Both the position numbers and the translations under genes were made by a program. Shown here in pieces: positions 1-6,184 of a stretch of DNA of 12,932 nucleotides. Source of the DNA: Actinomycetes bacterium (GTDB lineage Bacteria; Actinomycetota; Actinomycetes; Actinomycetales; Cellulomonadaceae); contig JAEYXM010000167.1 of NCBI GenBank assembly GCA_023428465.1, positions 1 to 12,932 on the forward strand. The letters are read 5' to 3'. Below the pieces are notes generated by a model, which ran no database searches, was not told the DNA's origin, and saw nothing but the letters and a program-made list of their open reading frames with translations. Numbering within the stretch: position 1 is the stretch's first letter; each line of letters begins with the position of its first letter.

Positions 1-717
1 GCTCGGCTGCTGGACCTGGTCCCTGGCCGCTCCGGCACGGTGTTCGCCACGTGGCTACGTGGGCGGTCGGAGTGCTTCCGCGACGGGGTGCAGGTCGCGA
101 CCCTGGACCCGTTCCGCGGCTACGCCAACGCCCTGCGCGACGAGCTCGGCGAGGCGACCCCCGTGCTCGATGCGTTCCACGTCGTCAAACTCGCCGGCCA
201 AGCACTGGACGAGGTCCGCCGCCGCGTCCAGCAGGACATCCTGGGCCACCGCGGGCACAAGAACGACCCGCTCTACCGGATCCGCAACATCCTGCGCGCC
301 GCCGCGCACCACCTGACCGAACGGCAGTGGGACCGGCTGAGCGACTGCCTCGGCCGCGGGGACCCCGACGGCGAGGTGTTCCTGGCCTGGCAGTGCTACC
401 AGCAGCTCCGCTCCGCCTACGCCACGACGGACCTGAGCGCGGGCAAGGCCATCGCCGAGCACGTCGTCGCGACCTTCGCTTCCTGCCCGATCCCCGAGAT
501 CGCCCGCCTGGGCCGGACCCTGCGCCAGTGGAAGCAGACCTTCCTGGCCTACTTCACCACCGCCCGGTCCTCCAACGGCGGCGCCGAGGCCATCAACGGC
601 ATCATCGAACTCCACCGACGCATCGCACGCGGCTACCGCAACCGCAACAACTACCGCCTACGCATGCTCCTCGTCGCCGGCGGCCTCGACATCACACCCC
701 CACCGGAAGTCCGATGA
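1..717 (+). CDS. ISL3-family transposase, C-terminal part (5' end outside window)
   Basis: The frame is open from base 1 to a TGA at 715-717 (238 residues visible), so the start lies upstream of the window. The visible part looks like the DDE catalytic half of an ISL3-family transposase, which cuts and rejoins the ends of its own element. Supporting motifs are TLDPFRGYANAL (Asp at visible residue 36), LDAFHVVKLA, a helical Arg-rich middle, and the SSNGGAEAINGIIELHRRIARGYRN block that carries the catalytic Glu and is a hallmark of this family. The C-terminus runs into the probable right inverted repeat, as is usual for these elements. No frameshift or internal stop is seen in the visible part, so the enzyme could be intact. 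The family call is firm; activity cannot be judged without the N-terminal zinc-finger and HTH region and the left end. Confidence 0.9.
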   Translation, partial: ARLLDLVPGRSGTVFATWLRGRSECFRDGVQVATLDPFRGYANALRDELGEATPVLDAFHVVKLAGQALDEVRRRVQQDILGHRGHKNDPLYRIRNILRAAAHHLTERQWDRLSDCLGRGDPDGEVFLAWQCYQQLRSAYATTDLSAGKAIAEHVVATFASCPIPEIARLGRTLRQWKQTFLAYFTTARSSNGGAEAINGIIELHRRIARGYRNRNNYRLRMLLVAGGLDITPPPEVR

Positions 718-720
718 GCC
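696..720 (+). repeat. Probable right terminal inverted repeat of the ISL3-family element
   Basis: The sequence around the transposase stop ends in ...GAAGTCCGATGAGCC at 720. Read inward from the outside this begins GGCTC, the conserved tip of ISL3-family ends. The left end is not in the window, so the pairing cannot be tested. If correct, the first 8 bases beyond 720 (GCTTTGGC) should be the target duplication. The length of the repeat is a guess. Confidence 0.5.
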
Positions 721-847
721 GCTTTGGCGTGCGGCGTATCCCCCGCCGGCTTGGGTGGGACCTCCCGTGCTGCCGATCGAGACTCCGCGGCCCGCCGGAA
801 GGTGGGCGACGACTACGGCGCAACGCGCTCACACTCGGAACGCGCGC

Positions 848-1735
848 TCATTGCGGCGATCGTGTCGCGTCACCTGTGCGGCTTGGGAAGTCCTCCCAGG
901 ACCACCGCCCGTCTCGCCAGCCCAGAAAGCGGTGCCAGGAGTTGGACCAGACCCAGAGACCGTCGATGCCCTCGTACCCGCGAGGGAAGCGACTCGGTGG
1001 TCGGAAGTCGTCGGTGACGAACCGGACCGGCAGCACGTCGTCCAGCGGGACGAGGAAGAGGTGCCGATCCCGGGAGGTTGCGCCAGATGTCTTGGCAACG
1101 TGTGCGGCGACGTGCCGGAGCGAGACCCATCGCTCGAGAAGGCTCGCGAAGTCCTGGTCCGTGGCTTCCACGAACTCCGCGCGTGCTGGCACGAAGACAC
1201 TGATCCCCTCGCGACCGACCTTGACGCGTTGTAGATCCCCGATGGATTCGAGCCGCGCTACGGCGTCTTCCTCCGCCCGAACTTCGGGTGGCAGCGCCGC
1301 TGGGCTCGTCGTGCCGTGGGAACGGCACAGGTCCACCACGCGCCTTGCCGCCGCCTCGGTCGGCCGATACTGCATCGCTAGGGTTCGGAGCCGGAGCTCC
1401 CACTTGCCGGCTGTCAGCCACGCGCCGCCGGCCTGGGCCAGCTGGTTCTGCCACTTGATCGCGTCCGGATCGGTCACCAAGGTCACTTCCAGCACGCCCT
1501 GCCGCCCGTCCGGCCAGGCGAGGACGTAGTCCATCGGGGCGCCAGGAGCTTGCCAGACCGCGTCCGCACCTAGGAGCGGTGGCACGAGCGCTGCTGCGAT
1601 CTGTTCCGCGCGCCTGTCGATGGGGACCACTTCTACATGCTGCCCCAGGGCAACCCCGTCACGACGCCTGGAGTCTTCCACCGAGCTGACAGCGGCATGA
1701 GCGGACGGTGTCGCCGGTCCGTAGAGTTCCCTCAT
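848..1735 (-). CDS. Hypothetical protein with a PD-(D/E)XK-like N-terminal motif
   Basis: A 295-residue protein if it starts at the ATG at 1735-1733. No named function is recognised. Residues about 42-120 contain MDYVLAWPDGRQGVLEVTLV. A D (69), then about 13 residues later an E-V-T (83-85), followed by Trp-rich helices, is the layout I associate with actinobacterial hypothetical proteins distantly related to restriction-endonuclease-like folds, with Thr in place of the usual Lys. The C-terminal half has RHLFLVPLDD and then GYEGIDGLWVWSNSWHRFLGW, also typical of that group. The start is uncertain. The ATG shares the CATG with the divergent gene, and in-frame GTG codons at 1681 and 1630 are alternatives; none has a clear ribosome site. 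It lies between an insertion sequence and a truncated regulator, so it is probably transferred cargo. A defence role is possible but not shown. Confidence 0.7.
   Translation of the reverse strand: MRELYGPATPSAHAAVSSVEDSRRRDGVALGQHVEVVPIDRRAEQIAAALVPPLLGADAVWQAPGAPMDYVLAWPDGRQGVLEVTLVTDPDAIKWQNQLAQAGGAWLTAGKWELRLRTLAMQYRPTEAAARRVVDLCRSHGTTSPAALPPEVRAEEDAVARLESIGDLQRVKVGREGISVFVPARAEFVEATDQDFASLLERWVSLRHVAAHVAKTSGATSRDRHLFLVPLDDVLPVRFVTDDFRPPSRFPRGYEGIDGLWVWSNSWHRFLGWRDGRWSWEDFPSRTGDATRSPQ
1699..1734 (+). promoter_or_regulatory. Candidate promoter giving a leaderless transcript of the DUF6572-like gene
   Basis: TAGAGT at 1722-1727 matches the actinobacterial -10 pattern TANNNT. It ends 7 bases before the A of the ATG at 1734, the exact spacing expected when transcription begins at the start codon. 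There is no Shine-Dalgarno sequence upstream of this ATG, and an in-frame TAG at 1722-1724 rules out an earlier start, so leaderless translation is the simplest reading. The -35 region is weak (TGAGCG-like at about 1698-1703). Confidence 0.5.
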
Positions 1736-2078
1736 GCGCTTCGGGAGACGGCAGCGGGACTCGCTGTTCGACGGGTGCAGGGTTGACGTCGTCTCTGAGG
1801 CAGCAGACGGAGTCGTCGACCTCGTCATCGTGCAAGACCGACCTTGGACGGGCTCGGAGGCTCAGTTGGCGTCGCTCCAGGCCAAGGTCCAGGCGTACGT
1901 GTCGTTCGCACTAGATGGGGGACTTGCTCGACAGTATCCCGAGGTCTCTGGACGGCCGTGGCGCATTCTCGTTCATTGCCAGACCGGACTCCCCGACCCG
2001 AACACTCAGTCGCTTCTTGACGTGCTCACCACCCGACTTCCGGAGTACGGCGGATCACTGCTCGTTCGAAGGTCCTGA
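1734..2078 (+). CDS. DUF6572-like small protein
   Basis: A 114-residue protein of unknown biochemical function. The sequence VVDLVIVQDRPWTGSEAQLASLQAKVQAYVSFALDGGLARQYPEVSGRPWRILVHCQTGLPDP matches what I recall of the DUF6572 family: a Val-Asp-Leu strand, an acidic or aromatic turn, then a long helix ending in FALDG and a strand with a Cys. No signal peptide or membrane segment is visible, so it should be cytoplasmic. An in-frame TAG just upstream fixes the ATG as the first possible start, and it lacks a ribosome site, consistent with leaderless expression. It is divergent from the EVT-motif protein and convergent with the DUF4265-like gene, in a region bounded by an IS and a broken regulator. 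It could be an immunity-type or housekeeping protein; the context does not decide. Confidence 0.75.
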   Translation: MRFGRRQRDSLFDGCRVDVVSEAADGVVDLVIVQDRPWTGSEAQLASLQAKVQAYVSFALDGGLARQYPEVSGRPWRILVHCQTGLPDPNTQSLLDVLTTRLPEYGGSLLVRRS

Positions 2079-2138
2079 CGGCGACCGCTCATCGGCATGA
2101 CCGCGCGGGTCGCCTCAATGTATGACGGTGGAGATCGT

Positions 2139-2630
2139 CTAGCCCGAGGTCGCCTCGATCCAGGCCGGCGTGATTCGGCCCTCTTCGTACTCCCACCAGC
2201 CCTCGGCGACTCCGTGTCGCAGAGTGGACACGATCGACGCGAGCGGAGCGGTCGGTTCGATGTCGAGCGCGAGCATCGAATATTGAGCTGTGCCCTCGCC
2301 GTAGACGCCAAGTGCAGTGAATGGCTCCAACGCTCGTGCCAGGTTCCCCTCGAGCGGGCCGTTGCGGAAGCAGATCAGGCGAACCGTGACATGGTCTGAT
2401 CGCTCGACGATCTCACGGAAGACGGGGTGAGAGCCGGCGTCCGGTGCGTGCGCTCGGACAACGTCGCCGACGGCAAGGTCCCGGACAAACCACGGCACGT
2501 TGTCGATGCGGTAGGCGCCGCCTCCCAGATCGGTCGCCCAGAGGCGCTCTGCTCCGACCGGTGGCCACCCGTCGACGTTCGCGAGTTCGAAGACGACGTG
2601 TGCGTCCGGGTCGTGCGAGGCGCGTTCCAT
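2139..2630 (-). CDS. DUF4265-like protein
   Basis: A 163-residue protein with the recognisable DUF4265 pattern. RLWATDLGGGAYRIDNVPWFVRDLAVGDVVRA (residues about 29-60) is a beta-rich N-terminal part. HPVFREIVERSDHVTVRLICF follows, and the C-terminal half has the LALDIEPTAPLASIVSTLRHGVAEGWWEYEEGRI segment typical of the end of the family. The function of DUF4265 is unknown. Proteins of this type are cytoplasmic, often occur next to mobile or contact-system genes, and have no obvious catalytic residues. The ATG at 2630 was chosen as the nearest start to the conserved domain. An upstream in-frame ATG at 2705 would add 25 residues (MWVHPHEDVAPEQL...), and neither has a clear ribosome site. Its upstream side abuts the truncated AraC-type gene, so its promoter may lie in or near the junction. 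Confidence 0.75.
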   Translation of the reverse strand: MERASHDPDAHVVFELANVDGWPPVGAERLWATDLGGGAYRIDNVPWFVRDLAVGDVVRAHAPDAGSHPVFREIVERSDHVTVRLICFRNGPLEGNLARALEPFTALGVYGEGTAQYSMLALDIEPTAPLASIVSTLRHGVAEGWWEYEEGRITPAWIEATSG

Positions 2631-2750
2631 GGGGGGATTGTCGCAGGTGCGCTCCGGCTGGGGGAGCTGTTCCGGAGCGACGTCCTCGTGCGGGTGAACC
2701 CACATGTCGATTGGTCGCGGAACGCGGTGGAGTTCCGCTTCAGCGTCTGA

Positions 2751-3212
2751 CCGGCACCCGGGCGCGGCCACGCCGCCGAGGTACCGCTGGTGCACCACGG
2801 CGTGAACCCGCACATCCAGCGGCACATCGCCTCGCTCGCGCCCGCGGCGCACGTCCGGCTCAAGGAGCTGAACGACACCGAGCCTGCGGGGATCCTCGCG
2901 GTGTCCGCGGGCGTCGAGCCCGACGCACCCGAGGGCTCGCCCTTGACGTACCTGCACGGCGTGGCGGTGCGGGCGGAGACCCCGGTGCCGGACGGCGTCG
3001 ACACGATCGTCGTCGAGGCGGGCACGTGGGTCGTCTTCCACTCCTCTGGCCCGTTCCCCGAGGTGCTCCAGCGCACGTGGGCGGCGACCGCGACGGACTG
3101 GTTCCCGTCGAACCCGTGGCGGCTCCGCCCCGGCCCGTCGATCGTGCGCTACCTCGGGCTGACCGAGACGCGCGCGACGTGCGAGCTCTGGCTCCCCGTC
3201 GAGCCTTCCTGA
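2751..3212 (+). pseudogene. 5'-truncated AraC-family regulator, effector-binding (GyrI-like) domain only
   Basis: The frame GHAAEVPLVHHGVNPHIQRHIASL...TYLHGVAV...DTIVVEAGTWVVFHSSGPFPEVLQRTWAATATDWFPSNPWRLRPGPSIVRYL...TCELWLPVEPS is an AraC-type effector-binding domain of the Rob/GyrI fold. In the full-length actinobacterial regulators I recall, this follows two helix-turn-helix motifs. Here a TGA at 2748-2750 closes the frame just upstream and no HTH sequence is found in any plus frame before it. Recognisable family sequence (HAAEVPLV) begins before the first usable start, GTG at 2790, which argues for truncation rather than a naturally short protein. If translated from 2790 it would give 140 residues, a stand-alone ligand-binding domain of the GyrI type. 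The ribosome site before 2790 is poor. The loss coincides with the edge of the cargo region to its left. Confidence 0.65.
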
Positions 3213-3391
3213 GCCGCGCGCACGGTGTGCGTGCCGGGCTTGACGGCCTCCTGAGCTCGCGGGCCGTCGGTCGTCCGTTCTATGCACATTTCGGCCCGGT
3301 GGCACCTAGGATCACCGGGTCACCGCCCGTGCACAGCGACGTCGCAGCCACCTCCTGTCTGCCTGAGAACGTCGGGAGAGAGAGGTCCGAG
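3213..3391 (+). promoter_or_regulatory. Intergenic region with candidate promoter for the lipoprotein operon
   Basis: TAGGAT at 3307-3312 fits the TANNNT -10 pattern and lies about 80 bases before the lipoprotein ATG. The -35 region (about 3284-3289) is not a good match. A GGGAGAGAGAGG purine run at 3374-3385 provides the ribosome site. Just after the upstream stop, CGCAC/GTGCG forms only a small hairpin, not a convincing terminator. Confidence 0.35.
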
Positions 3392-3898
3392 ATGTCCCCG
3401 AGGGATCACCGGCGAACCGCTTCCGGGACCGCCCGCGCGCGGACGTGGGTCGTGGCACTGTCGGTCGTGCTCGGCCTGTCCGGTTGCGGGCTTGCCGTCG
3501 ACCGTTCGGCGGACACGACGCCCACGCCGACGCCGTCGACCGCCGTGGAGTGGCTTGCCGAGGCCGGGATGGTGCTCCCGGAGTCCGCGACGGACGTCGT
3601 GGTCGAGGATGTCGAGCTGGTGCAGGTGGAGCAGGCGGCGCTGGTGCTGTTCCGCGCCCCGCGGGCGGATGTCGAGGCCATGTGCCGGGGCGCGGGCTTT
3701 GAGCCGCTTCTCAACCGCACCCCGCTCGACTACCACGCGGAGATGCTCGGCGAGCACGCCCCGCGTCCTGGCGACTTCGGCTGCATCGTGGCGTTCGTAG
3801 CGCCTCTCGCAGCGTACGTCGCCATCCCGCAAGGTGACCCGACAGAGGCTGCGGTCATCGTCTATCAGGTTCCGGCCTCGACCCACGACCAGGACTAG
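3392..3898 (+). CDS. Small secreted lipoprotein, first gene of a type VII-substrate-like operon
   Basis: A 168-residue protein. The N-terminus has the Arg-rich stretch RRTASGTARAR and the hydrophobic core TWVVALSVVLGLSGCG. The LSGC lipobox puts the lipidated Cys at residue 32, so the mature protein should be anchored on the outer face of the membrane. A Thr-Pro linker (TTPTPTPST) leads to a folded domain of about 125 residues with VEWLAEAGMVLPESATDVVVEDVELVQVEQAALVLFRAP and two Cys (in AMCRGAG and FGCIVAF) that could pair. No family name is recognised. The ATG at 3392 was chosen for its upstream purine-rich ribosome site and the signal peptide that begins there. The next gene starts 11 bases after its stop, behind AGGAGGGG, so the two are almost certainly co-transcribed. 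It may be a membrane partner of the secreted proteins downstream. Confidence 0.85.
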   Translation: MSPRDHRRTASGTARARTWVVALSVVLGLSGCGLAVDRSADTTPTPTPSTAVEWLAEAGMVLPESATDVVVEDVELVQVEQAALVLFRAPRADVEAMCRGAGFEPLLNRTPLDYHAEMLGEHAPRPGDFGCIVAFVAPLAAYVAIPQGDPTEAAVIVYQVPASTHDQD

Positions 3899-3909
3899 GA
3901 GGGGTTGGC

Positions 3910-4251
3910 GTGAGTTTCTTCGTAGATCCGGATGCGGTCGATGCGCTGGCTTGTCGGTTCGCCGATTGGGGTCAGGAGTGCGACCTGGCGCGTGCGTACA
4001 ACGGTGATCACACGGGCGGGTCGAACTTGTCCGAACCAGGACTCATCGATGACTTCAAGGCCACGATGGACAGCGTGCAGGCGTCCGTCGAGCAGGCACT
4101 CTGGCAGCTACGAATGGTCACCGTGAACACGGCGGCAGAGCTCTTCGCCACAGCCGACTACTACCGAGGCGGAGATGCCGAGACGGTGGCTCGGCTCGAC
4201 GCCACCCTGCCGTCCATTGCCCCGCCCCGAGACGCGTGGAAGCCGGTATGA
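3910..4251 (+). CDS. EspC-like / WXG100-type small type VII secretion target
   Basis: A 113-residue, mostly helical protein without a signal peptide. The GTG start is set by a strong AGGAGGGG at 3897-3904. The C-terminal part, NTAAELFATADYYRGGDAETVARLD, resembles EspC/DUF2580-type substrates of the actinobacterial type VII (ESX) system. It contains YRGGD at residues 85-89, matching the YxxxD/E export signal known for such substrates. The N-terminal half (FVDPDAVDALACRFADWGQECDLA) is the first helix of a hairpin. Such proteins normally form a helical-bundle pair with a partner encoded next door; here the partner would be the following gene, whose ATG overlaps this stop (ATGA at 4248-4251). Family assignment is by pattern, and the EspC-like reading is stronger than a true WXG100 because no WxG is present. 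Confidence 0.8.
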   Translation: MSFFVDPDAVDALACRFADWGQECDLARAYNGDHTGGSNLSEPGLIDDFKATMDSVQASVEQALWQLRMVTVNTAAELFATADYYRGGDAETVARLDATLPSIAPPRDAWKPV

Positions 4252-4985
4252 CGAGTCCACTATCCGCTCTGAAGACACCGGTGGCGCGCGAGCCGGTGCC
4301 GGACCTCGTGCAGCAAATCCTTGAGGTCACCGACTACCTCAGCTTGAGCAGCCTGGCCCGCAGGTTCTTCACGGAGGTCATGGGCTACGACCCGCTGGAA
4401 GGCATCACGCAGCACTTCGCCGGGGACTGGTCCCAGGTGAGCAGGTCGGCGGACGCCCTGCGCAACCTCGGCGAGTTCCTGCAGGTCTACGCGGACGAGT
4501 TCGGTATCGCCACCCGCGCGGTGCGTGCCGACTGGGACGGGCACGCCGCTGACGCCGCGACTCTGTACTTCAACCGTTGCGGCGCCTCGGTGGCCGGCCA
4601 CGTCAACGAGTTCAACGAGATCGCGGCGAAGTACGACGAGATGGCGCGAGCGATGTGGGACTGTGCCGACGTCGTCGGCGGGCTTATCACCGGCGCCATG
4701 GACGCGGCGCTCATCATGGCCGCCTCGGCCGCGGTCGGAGTCGGCACCTCGTGGACGGGTGTGGGGGGAGCCCTCGGCGGTATCGGGACGGCCGCTGCAG
4801 GCATCGCGCTCGCGGCCCAGGTCAAGCAGATCGTCGATGCCCTCGACGCCGCGGTCGCCCTGACCGAGGCGGGCTCCGCGGTGGTGCGAGGGATCTCGGC
4901 GAGGCTGGCCAGCTTCGAGGGCATCAGCCTCCCGGCCGCTTACGACCACCCCTTCGCAGTGCAGCCCCAGGCGGTGCAGCCGTGA
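4248..4985 (+). CDS. WXG100-like type VII secretion protein with hydrophobic C-terminal half
   Basis: A 245-residue protein. The ATG at 4248 was chosen because it overlaps the previous stop as ATGA and has GTGGAAG about 6 bases upstream. Residues about 50-140 form the helical hairpin of actinobacterial WXG100-type proteins: YDPLEGITQHFAGDWSQVSRSADALRNLGEFLQVYADEFG, then the turn WDG at 96-98 (RADWDGHAADAATLYFN), then a second helix. Residues about 142-205 are hydrophobic and Gly/Ala-rich (VVGGLITGAMDAALIMAASAAVGVGTSW and GGALGGIGTAAAGIALAAQ). This region is common between the WXG head and the toxin tail of long type VII effectors. No toxin domain follows; the protein ends after an amphipathic helix and a short Pro/Gln tail. 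It may be a structural substrate or an effector that has lost its tail. Confidence 0.8.
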   Translation: MTSPLSALKTPVAREPVPDLVQQILEVTDYLSLSSLARRFFTEVMGYDPLEGITQHFAGDWSQVSRSADALRNLGEFLQVYADEFGIATRAVRADWDGHAADAATLYFNRCGASVAGHVNEFNEIAAKYDEMARAMWDCADVVGGLITGAMDAALIMAASAAVGVGTSWTGVGGALGGIGTAAAGIALAAQVKQIVDALDAAVALTEAGSAVVRGISARLASFEGISLPAAYDHPFAVQPQAVQP

Positions 4986-5338
4986 CCCCGGCCGAGGACT
5001 ATGCCGTGGGCCGGCCGGGCGACGAGGCCCAGGATGCGGCGGACATCCGGCCGCTGCTCGATGGCTTCGCGGTCGGCTCCGGGCCGGACCGGCTGTTCCG
5101 CGACTCGCTGAAGGCGTTACGCGACACTGCGCCCGACGAAGAGACGGCGGCGCTCTACGACGACATCCTGGCGGGCCGACGCTCTCCCCGTGACCTGCTG
5201 GAGAACGACGCTTTCCGAGACGCCGCGACCGTCGGCATTCGGCACGTGCGGGAGCAGCGAGCGCAGCTGAGCCCCGAGGAGCTGGAACGGGCGAACGCGG
5301 ACGCGCTCAGTTTCTGGAACCGCCCGCAGGACTCGTAG
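4982..5338 (+). CDS. Acidic helical hypothetical protein, fourth gene of the type VII-like operon
   Basis: A 118-residue protein of unknown function. Its GTG overlaps the previous TGA as GTGA (4982-4985), with GGCGG a few bases upstream, so translation is probably coupled. The composition is acidic, with predicted helices at about 20-30, 36-49, 54-64, 76-95 and 98-112 (for example DEETAALYDDILAGRRSPRDLLENDAFRDAATVG and LSPEELERANADALSFW). There is no signal peptide, membrane segment or Cys. A small acidic helical protein encoded directly behind a type VII substrate could be a dedicated chaperone or adaptor, but no motif proves this. An ESX secretion chaperone of the EspG type is much larger, so it is not that. 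Confidence 0.75.
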   Translation: MTPAEDYAVGRPGDEAQDAADIRPLLDGFAVGSGPDRLFRDSLKALRDTAPDEETAALYDDILAGRRSPRDLLENDAFRDAATVGIRHVREQRAQLSPEELERANADALSFWNRPQDS

Positions 5339-5339
5339 T

Positions 5340-5465
5340 CTGGCGGACGAGCGCGTCGGAGGGTCCGATGATGCGCTCGACGCCTTCCTGGCGGCGGCAG
5401 GCCTGCCGGCCCGGACCGAGCAGCGCCTGAGGACCTGGCGGGGCTCGGTCGTCCTCGCCTCCTGA
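5340..5465 (+). CDS. Possible 41-residue ORF with CTG start
   Basis: Two bases after the previous stop a frame opens at CTG 5340. It reads roughly LADERVGGSDDALDAFLAAAGLPA and then RTEQRLRTWRGSVVLAS, ending at TGA 5463-5465. Third positions are GC-rich and the product looks like a short amphipathic helix pair. AGGA at 5328-5331 sits 8 bases before the CTG, a sensible ribosome-site spacing. No ATG, GTG or TTG is available in this frame, so translation depends on a rare start codon. It could instead be a decayed gene end. Evidence is compositional only. Confidence 0.3.
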   Translation: MADERVGGSDDALDAFLAAAGLPARTEQRLRTWRGSVVLAS

Positions 5466-5489
5466 CCGCATCGAGGCGCGCAGTACGAT
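5462..5489 (+). promoter_or_regulatory. Candidate promoter of the DUF937 gene
   Basis: CTGACC at 5462-5467 and TACGAT at 5484-5489 are separated by 16 bases and resemble vegetative sigma -35 and -10 boxes. They precede the DUF937 ATG by about 75 bases. A GAGGAG ribosome site lies at 5551-5556. Confidence 0.45.
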
Positions 5490-5562
5490 GCGGCCATCGC
5501 GCGGCGATGAGGCCCGGCGGGTGACCCCGGTAGGTGCGCGCCGCACAACCGAGGAGCACTCC

Positions 5563-6081
5563 ATGGCCGGGCTTGACGACATCCTGAAGCAGCTGCCGAT
5601 CGACGACATCGCGTCGACGCTCGGCGTGGACCGCAAGACGGCGCGGGCCGCGGTCCGCGAGGGCGGCCGCACGATCGTGACCGGCCTGCAGAAGGAGACC
5701 CAGAGCGCGGAGGGCAAGGCGGCCCTGTCGAAGGCGCTGAACAAGCACGTGGGCCACAAGAAGGTGGCCTCGACCTCCGACATCGACACCGCGGACGGGA
5801 ACGCCATCCTCGGCCACATCTTCGGTGGTGAGCAGGACAAGGTGGCGGCGCAGCTCGGCGCCACCTCGTCCGGTGGCGGGATCGACTTCGGCAAGCTGCT
5901 GCCGATGCTCGCGCCGATCATCATGAACTACCTCGCGAACCGCAAGAGCGGCGGGGGCTCGGCTCAGTCCGCCGAGGGCCCGGACCTCGGTGACCTGCTC
6001 GGCGGTCTGCTCGGGGGCGGCAAGGGGTTCGACCTGAAGTCGATCGGGGACCTGCTCGGCGGTCTCTTCGGCAAGAAGTAG
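5563..6081 (+). CDS. DUF937 domain protein
   Basis: A 172-residue protein. The ATG at 5563 is set by GAGGAG 6 bases upstream. The N-terminal 100 residues, LDDILKQLPIDDIASTLGVDRKTARAAVREGGRTIVTGLQ ... TADGNAILGHIFGGEQDKVAAQLGA, match DUF937. The GHIFGG motif and following amphipathic helix are its usual signature. Function is unknown for the family. The middle (KLLPMLAPIIMNYLANRKS) is an amphipathic or hydrophobic helix, and the tail carries two copies of a DLLGGL motif (GDLLGGLLGGG at 143-153 and GDLLGGLFGKK at 162-172) separated by a short linker. These could be membrane- or partner-binding. There is no signal peptide. It is monocistronic with its own likely promoter, and convergent with the membrane protein to the right. 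Confidence 0.88.
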   Translation: MAGLDDILKQLPIDDIASTLGVDRKTARAAVREGGRTIVTGLQKETQSAEGKAALSKALNKHVGHKKVASTSDIDTADGNAILGHIFGGEQDKVAAQLGATSSGGGIDFGKLLPMLAPIIMNYLANRKSGGGSAQSAEGPDLGDLLGGLLGGGKGFDLKSIGDLLGGLFGKK

Positions 6082-6091
6082 TCCGCCCGTC

Positions 6092-6117
6092 GCCGGACCG
6101 GACCACGCGGGTCCGGC
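6092..6117 (+). terminator. Small hairpin downstream of the DUF937 gene
   Basis: GCCGGACC at 6092-6099 pairs perfectly with GGTCCGGC at 6110-6117 across a 10-base loop, starting 10 bases after the stop. No T-run follows. It is probably secondary to the larger hairpin just downstream. Confidence 0.4.
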
Positions 6118-6132
6118 AACCAGCCCACGACG

Positions 6133-6172
6133 CACGAGGCCCCGCCGTCCGGTCGGACGGCAGGGCCTCGTG
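6133..6172. terminator. Bidirectional hairpin terminator between convergent genes
   Basis: An 18-base arm (6133-6150, beginning CACGAGGCCC) pairs with 6155-6172 across a GGTC loop with one mismatch. It lies 52 bases after the DUF937 stop and 12 bases beyond the stop of the opposite-strand membrane protein, so it can end transcription from both sides. There is no T-tract on either strand, which is common for high-GC actinobacterial terminators. Confidence 0.8.
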
Positions 6173-6184
6173 GCGTCAGACGAC

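Noticed and set aside
51..1529. 492-codon plus-strand frame spanning the transposase and the EVT-motif gene
   Set aside because: Arg/Pro-rich shadow crossing two real genes on opposite strands, with no domain-like stretches.
848..2078. Considered as a classical toxin-antitoxin operon
   Set aside because: The genes are divergent, sizes are wrong for known pairs, and no toxin active site or DNA-binding antitoxin motif is seen.
2427..2750. Plus-strand frame ending just before the truncated regulator, considered as its missing N-terminal half
   Set aside because: It contains no helix-turn-helix or AraC-like sequence and is antisense to the DUF4265-like protein.
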